Notes under the pieces: model-generated
Told to the model about the DNA's origin: nothing
Seen by the model: only the letters and a program-made list of their open reading frames with translations
Database searches by the model: none
DNA from: a virus
IMG/VR virus record: IMGVR_UViG_3300047444_000069
Coordinates: 64,001 to 128,000 of that record
DNA: 64,000 bases
Reading direction: 5' to 3' (one strand)
Made by a program: the position numbers and the translations under genes
Shown: piece by piece, positions 13,834 through 21,524 of the stretch
Layout of the letters: every line of letters starts with the position of its first letter
How positions within the stretch are numbered: position 1 is the stretch's first letter

Positions 13834-16800
13834 ATGGAATACTTCGTTGGTGTCGTGGAGTCGCGTGATGATCCTTTGATGATCGGGCGCTGTCGCGTCC
13901 GCATCTTCGGCGTTCATACCGAAGACAAGACCGACTTGCCTACCGCTGATCTGCCGTGGGCCATGCCTGTGACCCCGATCAATAGCGCGAGCACGTCTGG
14001 CGTCGGACAGTCGCCTACAGGCATCGTACACGGCGCATGGGTCGTCGGGTTCTTCATGGATGGTGAAGATCGTCAACAGTTCATGATGACGGGCACACTC
14101 ACGTCAATTCAGGCCGCAACGATCCTGAAACAAAAGACGACCACAACAACCACGAAGACTAGTTCGGCTACGGCATCTGCACCAGTGGCAGCGGGCGCAC
14201 CAGTGGCAACGACGACCACGATTGTCGTTCAGCCCGATCCCGCAAAAGTTGCGGCTGCACAAGCAGAATTCGATCAAATCAAGGCCGATTGGAATGCGGA
14301 ACTCGACAAGGCATCGGCACTGATCCAACAGGAGATTGCCGCTCGAAGTGCGGGCGACCTCACGACAGCGCAACAATTACTTGACCAGTCAAAGAGCATT
14401 TCGGATGCAGCTAATGCCAAGTACAAGCCCCTGTATGATGCAAAGAAGGCCGAAATCGCAACGCTGAGTCAACCTCAGACCATCACCCAAACTGTCCCGG
14501 CAGCAGGGGTCACGGATTCGAAGCCAGTTGTCAATAGTGTGACCGGCGCAGTCGATCCGACCACAGTTCGTCAACCGGGCGGTTGGGTTCTGGGTCAAAC
14601 TTCGAAGAAATACGAAGTTGGGGCGGCGGGTGCAGGTGCGATCAACGATTACAACAACAAGGCAGCGGGTGACTTTGGCGGCGCTCAATACGGCATCCCG
14701 CAATTTCCGTCATACCTTCCGGCCAAGATGCCGTCTGGTAAGTCGCGCAAGAATCCTTCAAATTCGCCCGTCATTCAGTTCGTCAATTCTTGTCGGTTCT
14801 CAAATCAGTTCGCCGGTATGACGCCCGCTACAGCGGCATTTGATACTTGCTGGAAGAAAGTGGCGGCTGCAAATCCTATCGAGTTTGAGGAAGATCAGCA
14901 CGCATTCGTTAAGAGAACTCACTATGATGTGATGATCGGTAACCTGAAGCGGGCAGGACTCGATCTGACATCGTTTGGCGCTGGCGTACAAGACTTGGTG
15001 TGGTCAACTGCCGTACAGATGGGTCCAGCTTTCACATCGATTTTCACGATCCCGCTGAAGGGTCAGACTCGTCTTGATGACGTGACCATCATCAACTTGG
15101 TGTCGGATTACAAGATTCAGAATACTGGTATCTTGTTCAAAAGTTCGTCGGCTGCATATCAGAATAGTCTCGCAACAGGGCGATTCCCAAATGAAAAACG
15201 AGACTTGCTGAAGCTGGCATCACAGTACAACAGCGCGGCACAGATCGCATCAACGTCATCAGAGAAGGACGCGGTTATTCCGGCCAAACCGGTCACGGCT
15301 ATTCCGGCGAACCCGGATGTTCCGAACTCTTTAGCGCAAGCGTTCGCATCGAACTCAACGCCAACGATCACGTTCAATCCGAAGACCGATACCGACAATC
15401 GGAACCTTCTAGCGATGACGGCAACAGGCTTCAGTGATCCTGATGGCATTTATCCGTTGAAGGAATACGACAACGAACCAGATACGAACAAGCTGGCGCG
15501 CGGTATCTCGGCGGGTACGGTTGCAGAAGACAAGTCGCTCAACCGTGCGACCGGTATCCGTACCGCTGATGACGGTGCATTCGATCAACCGATCAATCCT
15601 TTCAATGCACAGTACCCTTACAACAAGGTGTTCCAATCAGAAGCGGGCCACGTTGTTGAATACGATGATACGCCCGGTGCGGAACGTATCAACATCTATC
15701 ACACATCGGGAACCTTCACCGAAATTGACGCCATTGGCAACATGGTTCGGCGTGTGGTTGGTTCGGATTACCAAATTACAGACGGGAATGGTTATGTACG
15801 TGTGGAAGGCCGTTGTCATATCAGTGTTGGCGGTAGTGCTAATATCACTGTCGCAGCAGATGCCAATATCGAAGTCGATGGGGATACACACCTCACCGTT
15901 GGAAACAATCTCGTTGCAGAGGCCGGTGGACGGGTTTCGATAAGTGCAGCAGAAGCGATGGACCTTCGTGCGCCGAACATCTACATCGAAGCTGATGAAG
16001 AACTACACATAACAGCGGGTTCAAAGATCAACGTCGAATCGCAAGGTCCGATTAGTGCTAAATCGATCACATCAACGATGATCGATGTCGGTACGAATCT
16101 GGAAGTGAATGTCGGTGCGGATTGGAATATCCATGCTGGCGGCGATGCTAACATCGAAAGCGAAGGTAGCACAAACGTCAAGGCTGGTGGTGATGTGAAG
16201 GTGTTCGGTGGAAGTTCGGCGCACCTGAAGTCCAGCGGTTCAACGAACCTCGATGGCGCGTCAATGAACATTCAGGCTGGTGCATCGGTTCAGGCTGATG
16301 GCAACTCGCCGGTCGCAGCGGAAGATGCAGAGTTCAGCGAAGCGGGCCTGTTGGATGGTCGAATCGACTACACGGAAGATGTGTTTGATGACGAATTCCC
16401 GATCATCCAGACTGATCGCCAAGCACTGGCCGTAGAGACGCCCGAAGAAGCGGCCAATGGCGGCACAGACACGATTCGTGCGGCACTGGTGGGTGCGGGT
16501 GTAGCCACGTCATCGGAACTGAATCAAGCGCCTGTAGCGCAGTCTGACGTACCGGTGATCACTCTGCCGACTATCGCAAGTCCGGTGCAGAACACGAAGT
16601 CGGACCCGAAGCAGATCGCGTACATCAAAACGATGACTGGCATTCCGCTTGGATTCAAGCTGACGCCGAACTTCACCTTGGGTCAGTTGTCGGCCAATGC
16701 TCCCGCGCAGCATGATCGAGTAAGGGCGCAGTGTAACTTGACTGAGGGCGAAATCGTCGCGAACCTGTATGAAGTAGCGGTCAACATCCTCGAACCCATC

Positions 16801-17121
16801 AAGGCTGCATATCCGAACATGTTCGTGACTAGTGCCTTCCGAGACTTCTCACATAACACCGTGAAATCTGTCTCGCAGCACTGTTTGGGTTTGGCAGTGG
16901 ACATGCAGTTTACCGGTGTAGCTAAGTCGGACTACTACAAACTTGCTGGTGCGCTGAAGTCCTTGCTTCCGAACTACGACCAGTTCCTATTGGAATACAA
17001 GTCGTTCGGCACTGGAAATCCGTGGATTCATGTGAGTTTTAATTCGAAGGGAAATCGCGGACAAGTGCTGACCATGTTCAACAACAAGGTATCTGGTGCA
17101 GGTCTGATCAAGTTAGCCTAA
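13834..17121 (+). CDS. gp5: tail needle/hub protein, T4 gp5-like, with muramidase-like and M15 peptidase domains
   Basis: The 1095-aa protein is nearly twice T4 gp5 (575 aa). Residues 1-95 form an OB-fold like gp5 (GRCRVRIFGVHTE). A threonine/alanine linker and a helical stretch (about 145-215) follow. Residues 275-470 resemble a VgrG-3-type muramidase (GDFGGAQYGIPQF, D280; QHAFVKRTHYDV). PLKEYDNEPDTNKLARG marks the gp5 junction, and about 590-830 is the beta-helix needle. The C-terminus (905-1080) is an M15 carboxypeptidase with SQHCLGLAVD (H1016, D1023) and WIHVSF (H1066). It would pierce the envelope and cut both glycan and peptide bonds. The muramidase assignment is the least certain part. 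Confidence 0.85.
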   Translation: MEYFVGVVESRDDPLMIGRCRVRIFGVHTEDKTDLPTADLPWAMPVTPINSASTSGVGQSPTGIVHGAWVVGFFMDGEDRQQFMMTGTLTSIQAATILKQKTTTTTTKTSSATASAPVAAGAPVATTTTIVVQPDPAKVAAAQAEFDQIKADWNAELDKASALIQQEIAARSAGDLTTAQQLLDQSKSISDAANAKYKPLYDAKKAEIATLSQPQTITQTVPAAGVTDSKPVVNSVTGAVDPTTVRQPGGWVLGQTSKKYEVGAAGAGAINDYNNKAAGDFGGAQYGIPQFPSYLPAKMPSGKSRKNPSNSPVIQFVNSCRFSNQFAGMTPATAAFDTCWKKVAAANPIEFEEDQHAFVKRTHYDVMIGNLKRAGLDLTSFGAGVQDLVWSTAVQMGPAFTSIFTIPLKGQTRLDDVTIINLVSDYKIQNTGILFKSSSAAYQNSLATGRFPNEKRDLLKLASQYNSAAQIASTSSEKDAVIPAKPVTAIPANPDVPNSLAQAFASNSTPTITFNPKTDTDNRNLLAMTATGFSDPDGIYPLKEYDNEPDTNKLARGISAGTVAEDKSLNRATGIRTADDGAFDQPINPFNAQYPYNKVFQSEAGHVVEYDDTPGAERINIYHTSGTFTEIDAIGNMVRRVVGSDYQITDGNGYVRVEGRCHISVGGSANITVAADANIEVDGDTHLTVGNNLVAEAGGRVSISAAEAMDLRAPNIYIEADEELHITAGSKINVESQGPISAKSITSTMIDVGTNLEVNVGADWNIHAGGDANIESEGSTNVKAGGDVKVFGGSSAHLKSSGSTNLDGASMNIQAGASVQADGNSPVAAEDAEFSEAGLLDGRIDYTEDVFDDEFPIIQTDRQALAVETPEEAANGGTDTIRAALVGAGVATSSELNQAPVAQSDVPVITLPTIASPVQNTKSDPKQIAYIKTMTGIPLGFKLTPNFTLGQLSANAPAQHDRVRAQCNLTEGEIVANLYEVAVNILEPIKAAYPNMFVTSAFRDFSHNTVKSVSQHCLGLAVDMQFTGVAKSDYYKLAGALKSLLPNYDQFLLEYKSFGTGNPWIHVSFNSKGNRGQVLTMFNNKVSGAGLIKLA

Positions 17122-17134
17122 GACACAGGTGGTT

Positions 17135-17226
17135 CGCGAAGCGCGTCCGTAGGACGGAACATGAAGTCCCAAATTCCCCTATTATGAATAGTCGGTTCTA
17201 ATGGGTCTTCATGTAAGCGCTTCGCG
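17135..17226 (+). ncRNA. candidate structured RNA after the needle gene
   Basis: An outer 9-bp stem pairs 17135-17143 with 17218-17226 (CGCGAAGCG and CGCTTCGCG). Inside are a hairpin CGTCC-gta-GGACG (17144-17156) and a long stem pairing ACATGAAG (17159-17166) with CTTCATGT (17207-17214). After one mismatch the long stem continues as CCCA with TGGG and ends in CTATT-atg-AATAG (17179-17191). Nearly every base is placed in one nested, branched fold. There is no promoter motif next to it; it could be a processed 3' leader of the needle mRNA. Strand is uncertain because the stems are symmetric. Confidence 0.5.
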
Positions 17227-17669
17227 CGACTCGCTTCGCTCGTATCACTTGTTTTAGTGATTTATTAGAACCACTAATAAGAAACAGTTTGGAACAGTGA
17301 ACAGGCGCTTCGCGCGAAGGATGCAATTCGGCTATCCGAACCGAATTGATGTCTTGGCAAGAGACACATTCTTACATAGGTACTTCTGGTTCAGAAGCGG
17401 GGCCGGTCACGCTGTACCCCATTAAACCCTTTCTTATGACGCGCCGTGTGATCATCCCGGTAAGAAACAAGATGCACGGTGACGGTTGGTTCCGTCTCGG
17501 ATTTGCGATGTTTAAAGCCATCGTTGCTTTTCACTTCATGTAGTGGGTCGGAATCCCAATGGCTACTGTCTCTTATTCGAACAGGTTCACCGCGTCAAAT
17601 TTCTGTCGCCTGACGTGTGGCTTCATCTTCCGATGTGATTCGCGTACTGCTTTGTTGCCTTGAAGGTAT
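17227..17669. other. gene-poor intergenic stretch rich in hairpins
   Basis: No convincing gene lies here. Visible structures are ATCACT..AGTGAT (17244-17261), TTATTAG..CTAATAA (17262-17280), the 12-base palindrome CTTCGCGCGAAG (17308-17319), CAATTCGG..CCGAATTG (17324-17348) and CTTCTG-gtt-CAGAAG (17383-17397). GGTTCTAAT (17194-17202) could also pair with ATTAGAACC (17264-17272). An open frame at 17346-17543 has a TTG start, no Shine-Dalgarno and no family resemblance. No tRNA cloverleaf was found. The stretch separates a plus-strand late gene from the end of a minus-strand early operon, so it must hold terminators for both. Confidence 0.5.
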
Positions 17670-17858
17670 TTAGCGTACCTTGTTTTTGTGAAGTGCTGCT
17701 GGAATCTTCACTTTCTGCTTCTCTACGGAAATCACATTCCCGTCCGCGTCATACTTAGTCACGGTGCAGGAACTACATCCCTTCAGGCGCTTGCGTTCGC
17801 TTCGTTTAGCGAGACGTTTCTTTGCGCTTTTGCTTCTTGCTGGTGCGACGAGTGCCAC
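17670..17858 (-). CDS. small basic protein with CSSC motif
   Basis: GTG at 17858 gives 62 aa, overlapping the upstream gene by 53 bases in another frame. The N-terminal half is strongly basic (KSAKKRLAKRSERKRLKG), followed by CSSC and a beta hairpin (VTKYDADGNVISVEK). Nucleic acid or ribosome binding is plausible from charge alone. The long overlap makes the exact start uncertain. Confidence 0.5.
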   Translation of the reverse strand: MALVAPARSKSAKKRLAKRSERKRLKGCSSCTVTKYDADGNVISVEKQKVKIPAALHKNKVR

Positions 17859-18246
17859 GTTGTTCCTTTTCTTCGATGTTCTTGATGGTTTGTGACTGTT
17901 CAGAGGCTTCTTCAGCCCGGATAGCTACGTAGACTGCCTTCATCGCTTCCGTGACCGTCTTGCCTTCTTCTCGCATGGCAATCATGCGGTCGAACGCTTT
18001 GGCACGTTCATCGAACGTCAGTTCTTGTGCCTTGGCTTTCAGAAGCTTCTCTGCCGGTCCCCATGTCTGGTGCGACGAGATGCAGACCGTAATTTCCATT
18101 CCATCGTAATCTGAAGTATCAGTCGCGACTACGTTGAACACGTTGCCCGACGATACGAACCGCTTACGACTGTCCCGATACATGCCATCCGTTCCGGCCA
18201 TGATTGACCGTGCGGTACTGGCTACTTCAATTCTCAAATCCCGCAT
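17806..18246 (-). CDS. early protein, unknown
   Basis: The 146-aa protein has a beta-rich N-terminal half (VFNVVATDTSDYDGMEITV), a helical middle (TFDERAKAFDRMIAMREEG) and a highly charged tail (RTSKKQKRKETSR). It starts at the last base of the upstream stop. No family was recognised. Confidence 0.65.
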   Translation of the reverse strand: MRDLRIEVASTARSIMAGTDGMYRDSRKRFVSSGNVFNVVATDTSDYDGMEITVCISSHQTWGPAEKLLKAKAQELTFDERAKAFDRMIAMREEGKTVTEAMKAVYVAIRAEEASEQSQTIKNIEEKEQRGTRRTSKKQKRKETSR

Positions 18247-18509
18247 TAGTACGGACCTCTGCTTACTGTCTTGCGTTGATACTTCTCATACCTTCCATAT
18301 ACACCCGTTCCCGAGTAATAGTCGGCCCAAAGTTCGCCGTAGTAGTCCTCTGAATCTTCGAAGCAGTTGAAGCAACTGATCAGCCAGTTCGATTCTTCGT
18401 GGTCGTACATGGTGTTCATGTGGCGTCGCTGCACCGTGATGCAGGGGAAACCACAACACCCGCATCGGACAGGCCGGTAACGGGTCTTGGCGTGTTGTTG
18501 GACTTTCAT
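18246..18509 (-). CDS. small zinc-binding-type protein
   Basis: The ATG at 18509 (MKVQQHAKTRYRPVRCGCCG) overlaps the previous stop (ATGA) and gives 87 aa. Two CxxC-like pairs, CGCCGFPC and CFNC, fit a zinc ribbon. The C-terminal half is rich in tyrosine and acidic residues (EDSEDYYGELWADYYSG). It is part of the early chain; its target is unknown. Confidence 0.65.
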   Translation of the reverse strand: MKVQQHAKTRYRPVRCGCCGFPCITVQRRHMNTMYDHEESNWLISCFNCFEDSEDYYGELWADYYSGTGVYGRYEKYQRKTVSRGPY

Positions 18510-18718
18510 CGGTCCCAATACGATCCGCGAGCAGAATGCCAGACAGCGCGACCGCAACCGGGAAGTGGACATGTGATGGAAAGGTAATCGCCATCACGCT
18601 GATCGCTGTGATAGACGGCTTCGCCTTGTTTGAACTTGAATGTCGTCTTGCAATGGTCGCAGGACGTGGTGAAGACCTTCTCGGACGGAAGGCTTCCGCG
18701 TGTGATGATTTCTGGCAT
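18506..18718 (-). CDS. zinc-ribbon protein, paralogue of 22786-22983
   Basis: The 70-aa protein has CDHC and CPLPGC flanking a beta-rich core (TFKFKQGEAVYHSDQRDGDY). The same layout, CxxC, hydrophobic strand, YxxxxGDxY, CPxCG, is found in the protein at 22786-22983. Both are probably zinc-ribbon adaptors. It is the first gene after a TATAAT-bearing promoter. Confidence 0.7.
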   Translation of the reverse strand: MPEIITRGSLPSEKVFTTSCDHCKTTFKFKQGEAVYHSDQRDGDYLSITCPLPGCGRAVWHSARGSYWDR

Positions 18719-18726
18719 AGTTCGCT

Positions 18727-18755
18727 ATTATACCACGTTTGGGAATTCTTTACTT
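18727..18755 (-). promoter_or_regulatory. putative early promoter with consensus -10
   Basis: The minus strand has a perfect TATAAT preceded by TGG (an extended -10) and the segment CCCAAACGTG, which also precedes the -10 of the uvsY promoter. The -35 position reads AAGTAA, which is weak, so an extended -10 mechanism is likely. Confidence 0.55.
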
Positions 18756-18902
18756 CTTCTTTTTCGCTTCGCGTTGCTTGGATTCGGCGGCAAGCATGGC
18801 CTTCAGGAGTTCCAGTTCTTGAAGCTGGACCGGCATGGTGTGATGTTCACCGCACGATTTTGCGGTGTCGATAAGGTATTCAAGGTATTGTTCGGCGTTC
18901 AT
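18750..18902 (-). CDS. small early protein, helical
   Basis: The ATG at 18902 (MNAEQYLEYLIDTAKSCGEH) overlaps the stop of the upstream gene and gives 50 aa; a longer frame to 18941 lies within that gene. The C-terminus is a charged helix (LAAESKQREAKKKK). The function is unknown. Confidence 0.6.
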   Translation of the reverse strand: MNAEQYLEYLIDTAKSCGEHHTMPVQLQELELLKAMLAAESKQREAKKKK

Positions 18903-19039
18903 TTCGGGATGAATCCACACGCGCGACTGGCCCACAACCATTCCGCAAAATCGACGTTGTAGGGCTTGCGCAGACGGCGCGACATATCGGCCTTGTGACG
19001 CAAGAAATCAAGAAACATTTCGGTGGTGGTCTGGTTCAT
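18899..19039 (-). CDS. 46-residue early protein
   Basis: I read this by hand: ATG 19039 gives MNQTTTEMFLDFLRHKADMS and onward, ending RACGFIPK. It has ATGA overlaps at both ends, the operon's usual spacing, which supports expression. It is helical and basic (RRLRKPYN). No family was recognised. Confidence 0.65.
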   Translation of the reverse strand: MNQTTTEMFLDFLRHKADMSRRLRKPYNVDFAEWLWASRACGFIPK

Positions 19040-19374
19040 AGCGGGTTCCCATTCTTGTTGACGGCGTACTGGACCTTCACTTCTTCCGGTTCGTCGTCCT
19101 GATAGTATTCACTTGTGTACTCGTTCTTGTCTTCTAGTTGGAACACAAGCGTTTCGAGATACGGACGATGGAAGGCAGGTTTATACTCATGGCCTTCGAT
19201 GATCTGGCGGATGAAGTGCGCAGCTTCAATTTCAAGCTGGTCTTCGTTCTTGATCATCTCGTCAATCCGCACCAGTGCAGTACAGGTACGAACGGCGAGA
19301 TGATCGATTGATGCGTCCGTGAGAATGTCACGGATTTCTTCGAGTGCCTTGCGGTGGAACATGTCAGTCTGCAT
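19036..19374 (-). CDS. early protein, unknown
   Basis: The 112-aa protein has a helical N-terminal two thirds (ALEEIRDILTDASIDHLAVR) and an acidic C-terminal segment (YTSEYYQDDEPEEVKVQY). It overlaps both neighbours by a few bases. No motif points to a function. Confidence 0.65.
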   Translation of the reverse strand: MQTDMFHRKALEEIRDILTDASIDHLAVRTCTALVRIDEMIKNEDQLEIEAAHFIRQIIEGHEYKPAFHRPYLETLVFQLEDKNEYTSEYYQDDEPEEVKVQYAVNKNGNPL

Positions 19375-19561
19375 CCTTGTTTGGTTGGCGCTTCAGGACA
19401 CGAAGGAACGCTTGCTTCAGTTCGGTGCGGGCCTTCACGCGGTCAGAGAACCCGCCATCCGTCTGTGCGTGGGCATAGTTCGCCAATAGTCCTTCGAACT
19501 TCTGCAATTCTTCATATTCTTCGAAGGACAGGTCTTTCGTGGTGATCTGGTCGTTACTCAT
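19364..19561 (-). CDS. small early protein, unknown
   Basis: The 65-aa protein (MSNDQITTKDLSFEEYEELQ) is strongly helical, with a basic C-terminus (RVLKRQPNKDAD). It begins with an ATGA overlap with the upstream gene. The function is unknown. Confidence 0.6.
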   Translation of the reverse strand: MSNDQITTKDLSFEEYEELQKFEGLLANYAHAQTDGGFSDRVKARTELKQAFLRVLKRQPNKDAD

Positions 19562-19824
19562 GCTTGTTCCTTGCCGTAGTTAAGCCATTCGGTGATCGTC
19601 TTGAACGCTGTGGTCTTGGCTTCGAAGAAATTCAGCGCGAAGTCGTGGCTGATGTGTTCGCCGCCGTCTCCCAGATTCTTTGAGTAGCGCACTTGGTAGT
19701 AGAAGTACGACTTACCGCCATCGACTTTACCCTTCTTGCGCTCGATCCATGCAAGAACCGTGTGCTTCTCGTCTTCGACGGTCCAGTCAAGAAGGCTTTG
19801 CTTCGCTACGGTCAGTTTGGTCAT
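19558..19824 (-). CDS. first gene of an early operon, unknown
   Basis: The 88-aa protein (MTKLTVAKQSLLDWTVEDEK) is the promoter-proximal gene behind the TTGACA promoter at 19855-19883. The Shine-Dalgarno is TAGGAGCGAATAAC. It has alternating strands (SYFYYQVRYSKNLGD) and a C-terminal helix. No family was recognised. Confidence 0.65.
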   Translation of the reverse strand: MTKLTVAKQSLLDWTVEDEKHTVLAWIERKKGKVDGGKSYFYYQVRYSKNLGDGGEHISHDFALNFFEAKTTAFKTITEWLNYGKEQA

Positions 19825-19854
19825 GTTATTCGCTCCTATGTGTCAACGAGAAGC

Positions 19855-19883
19855 AGTGTACCAAACCTGTTCCTCGTTGTCAA
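19855..19883 (-). promoter_or_regulatory. sigma70 early promoter
   Basis: The minus strand reads TTGACA, 17 bases, TACACT, with TTTGG before the -10 (TG extended element). It faces the gene starting at 19824. Confidence 0.8.
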
Positions 19884-19900
19884 CTATTCCCAGACCTGTT

Positions 19901-20224
19901 TTAGAACTTCATGAACGTCTTGTTTGTGACCGTCTGTGCGGGACGATCCGCTGCATCCTCGATACAGAACAGCGGCATGTCGTCAATCCACACGTCGATG
20001 CTGATGCCGACCGCGAACATGAAGTCCTTCTTGGCCTGACGGTTGGTGAAGTAGATGTTGTCCACCTTGCCAGTCAGATCATGCATCACCTGAATACCTT
20101 CTTCCGGGCTGCGCATTGTCACGCAGTAGACCTTGTGGCCCTTCTCGCGGAAGAAGGTCAGGAAGTGATCCCAAGCCTTCGGATCGCGCGTGTATGTGTT
20201 GTCATAGTCAAGACTGATGTTCAT
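19901..20224 (-). CDS. HAD-superfamily phosphatase-like protein
   Basis: The 107-aa protein has the HAD motif I LDYDNTYTRDP at its N-terminus (D6 and D8 would be the nucleophile and acid), motif II in VYCVTMRSPE, a lysine in NRQAKKDFM for motif III, and motif IV VWIDDMP. The order and spacing fit a minimal HAD phosphatase without a cap. Substrates could be nucleotides or polynucleotide 3'-phosphates; the family alone cannot tell. The upstream gene overlaps its start. Confidence 0.82.
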   Translation of the reverse strand: MNISLDYDNTYTRDPKAWDHFLTFFREKGHKVYCVTMRSPEEGIQVMHDLTGKVDNIYFTNRQAKKDFMFAVGISIDVWIDDMPLFCIEDAADRPAQTVTNKTFMKF

Positions 20225-20438
20225 TTCTTTTTCTCACAAGTTCGAACATTTCGAACAGTTCCGATAGGCGCAAAGTGTAGGTACGCTTGCCGCCATTGAT
20301 TTCTTTGAATTGGACTTCGAAATTATCTTTCAGGAAGTCGAACTCTTTGACGAGTGCATCCTTACGGCGTTCTTCCCGCCATCGGTCGCGTATTTCTTGA
20401 AGTCGTACTTCGTCATCGATGGACATTGATTCAGTCAT
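20208..20438 (-). CDS. small charged early protein
   Basis: The 76-aa protein is very rich in charged residues (RDRWREERRKDALVKEFDFL) and probably helical with a short central hairpin (VQFKEINGGKRTYTL). It is linked by overlaps to the HAD gene and to the gene upstream. The function is unknown. Confidence 0.6.
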   Translation of the reverse strand: MTESMSIDDEVRLQEIRDRWREERRKDALVKEFDFLKDNFEVQFKEINGGKRTYTLRLSELFEMFELVRKRNEHQS

Positions 20439-20680
20439 GGCAACATCCGGGTCCGCATTTCTTCAAGTGCCAGTTCATCCTTGGCGTACTGTTCGGCGCG
20501 TGATTCGACCGGCCCGATGTCCTCGGACAGTTGGCTTCTCCCGACATGGATTCCGACCAGTCTGATCGATACGCTGTTCGACTTCTTCTTGCCGAAGATG
20601 CGGTCGAAGTTGTCGCGATAGTTGTCCGTGGTTCCACGGCTGGCGATGGCGTCGCCTGTGATGTCGTTGCGTGCTGTCAT
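20435..20680 (-). CDS. small early protein, unknown
   Basis: The ATG at 20680 (MTARNDITGDAIASRGTTDN) overlaps the stop of a miniprotein gene and gives 81 aa. It has an internal strand (SNSVSIRLVGIHVG) and an acidic C-terminal helix. The longer open frame upstream is the shadow of the miniprotein gene. Confidence 0.65.
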   Translation of the reverse strand: MTARNDITGDAIASRGTTDNYRDNFDRIFGKKKSNSVSIRLVGIHVGRSQLSEDIGPVESRAEQYAKDELALEEMRTRMLP

Positions 20681-20778
20681 GCGAAAAATTTCAGGTAGAT
20701 TGCGGCGGTTATGGCAAGTAGTCCGATCACGATGAATGGTGTTGGATTGGGCGGGGTGAAGCGGGCTGAGTCGATCAC
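20677..20778 (-). CDS. 33-residue membrane peptide
   Basis: I read this by hand: GTG at 20778 gives VIDSARFTPPNPTPFIVIGL followed by LAITAAIYLKFFA and a stop. It overlaps the upstream stop and the downstream ATG by the standard four bases, exactly filling a gap between two genes. Residues 14-29 form one transmembrane helix after a proline-rich periplasmic or cytoplasmic segment. It is the second such membrane peptide in the early islands. Confidence 0.65.
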   Translation of the reverse strand: MIDSARFTPPNPTPFIVIGLLAITAAIYLKFFA

Positions 20779-21080
20779 AACATATCCTTCGGCCAGACGA
20801 ACCCATCGATCAGGTCTGCGATCTTCTGCTTGACCCAATTGTCATCAGCAACCAATCGCAGTTCGTGTTCCTTGGCAAACAGTGTCATACCGTCACCAAA
20901 GGTCACCCGATAGCAATCCTCGACGAATTCTGGGAAGCCATCCATCAGGTAGTGGCCGTCATCAATCAGACCAACGACCGTACATTCCTCGCCGTGGTAT
21001 TCATTGTTCTCGTCCTTATACGTCCAGAACGGATCAACGTAGGCGACACATACGTCACCGACCTTGTATTTGTGCGTCAC
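20775..21080 (-). CDS. early protein with SH3-like N-terminus
   Basis: The 101-aa protein begins MTHKYKVGDVCVAYVDPF, a typical opening of SH3/KOW-like barrels, with strands through CTVVGLIDDGHYLMDG and a C-terminal helix (VKQKIADLIDGF). It may bind nucleic acid or protein. It overlaps both neighbours by four bases. Confidence 0.6.
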   Translation of the reverse strand: MTHKYKVGDVCVAYVDPFWTYKDENNEYHGEECTVVGLIDDGHYLMDGFPEFVEDCYRVTFGDGMTLFAKEHELRLVADDNWVKQKIADLIDGFVWPKDML

Positions 21081-21496
21081 AAGACTTCCTTGTGGAATTC
21101 ATTGTCATCGATCAGGACCACGGCATCGTGACCGTAGTAGCCGTTGTGATCGTTATAGGCGACAAGCTGCATCGTTCCGTTCGACGTTTCGAAGTTCACG
21201 AACATCAGGGATGCTTCGTAGAAGTTCTTTTCATCGATTGGATCAACGTGCAGGGCAGTATCGACCATCTTGACCCCTAGCAACTTCGCACCAACGAATT
21301 CCTGAAGGTCATCGTTGGTCGTGAGATATCCCCAATTCTCGCAACAGCTTTGGTCGTTGGAGATACCGACCTTGATGATGCGTTCGTTCGTCTCGATGGC
21401 ATAACCACCGAAATCATCTTTGTATGTGTATTGTCCAACGACGCGCGAATGCGAGAATGTCGCGTCTTCGTGAATCGCAATGATTACTTCGTTCAT
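21077..21496 (-). CDS. DUF7448-like early protein
   Basis: The ATG at 21496 (MNEVIIAIHEDATFSHSR) gives 139 aa; the upstream open frame overlaps another gene. The core NDQSCCENWGYLTTNDDLQE, LVAYNDHNGYYGHDAVV matches from memory a widespread family of uncharacterised phage and plasmid proteins (DUF7448). The paired cysteines and the NGYYG element are its marks. Its role is unknown. Confidence 0.65.
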   Translation of the reverse strand: MNEVIIAIHEDATFSHSRVVGQYTYKDDFGGYAIETNERIIKVGISNDQSCCENWGYLTTNDDLQEFVGAKLLGVKMVDTALHVDPIDEKNFYEASLMFVNFETSNGTMQLVAYNDHNGYYGHDAVVLIDDNEFHKEVL

Positions 21497-21524
21497 CTTT
21501 ATTTTCTTCTTCGGTTTGGTGTAG

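Noticed and set aside
17346-17543. 65-codon open frame in the intergenic gap
   Set aside because: TTG start, no Shine-Dalgarno, overlaps hairpins and has no family-like pattern; kept only as a note on the gap.
17122-17669. Possible tRNA genes
   Set aside because: I looked for a T-arm GGTTCGANTCC with matching stems and an acceptor stem on both strands; none of the near matches pair correctly.
17668-17674. Minus-strand CTAAATA over the stop of the gene at 17670
   Set aside because: No minus-strand gene follows for several kilobases; it arises from the stop codon context.
19736-20299. 187-codon plus-strand frame across the early operon
   Set aside because: It runs antisense through several well-supported overlapping small genes and the promoter at 19855.
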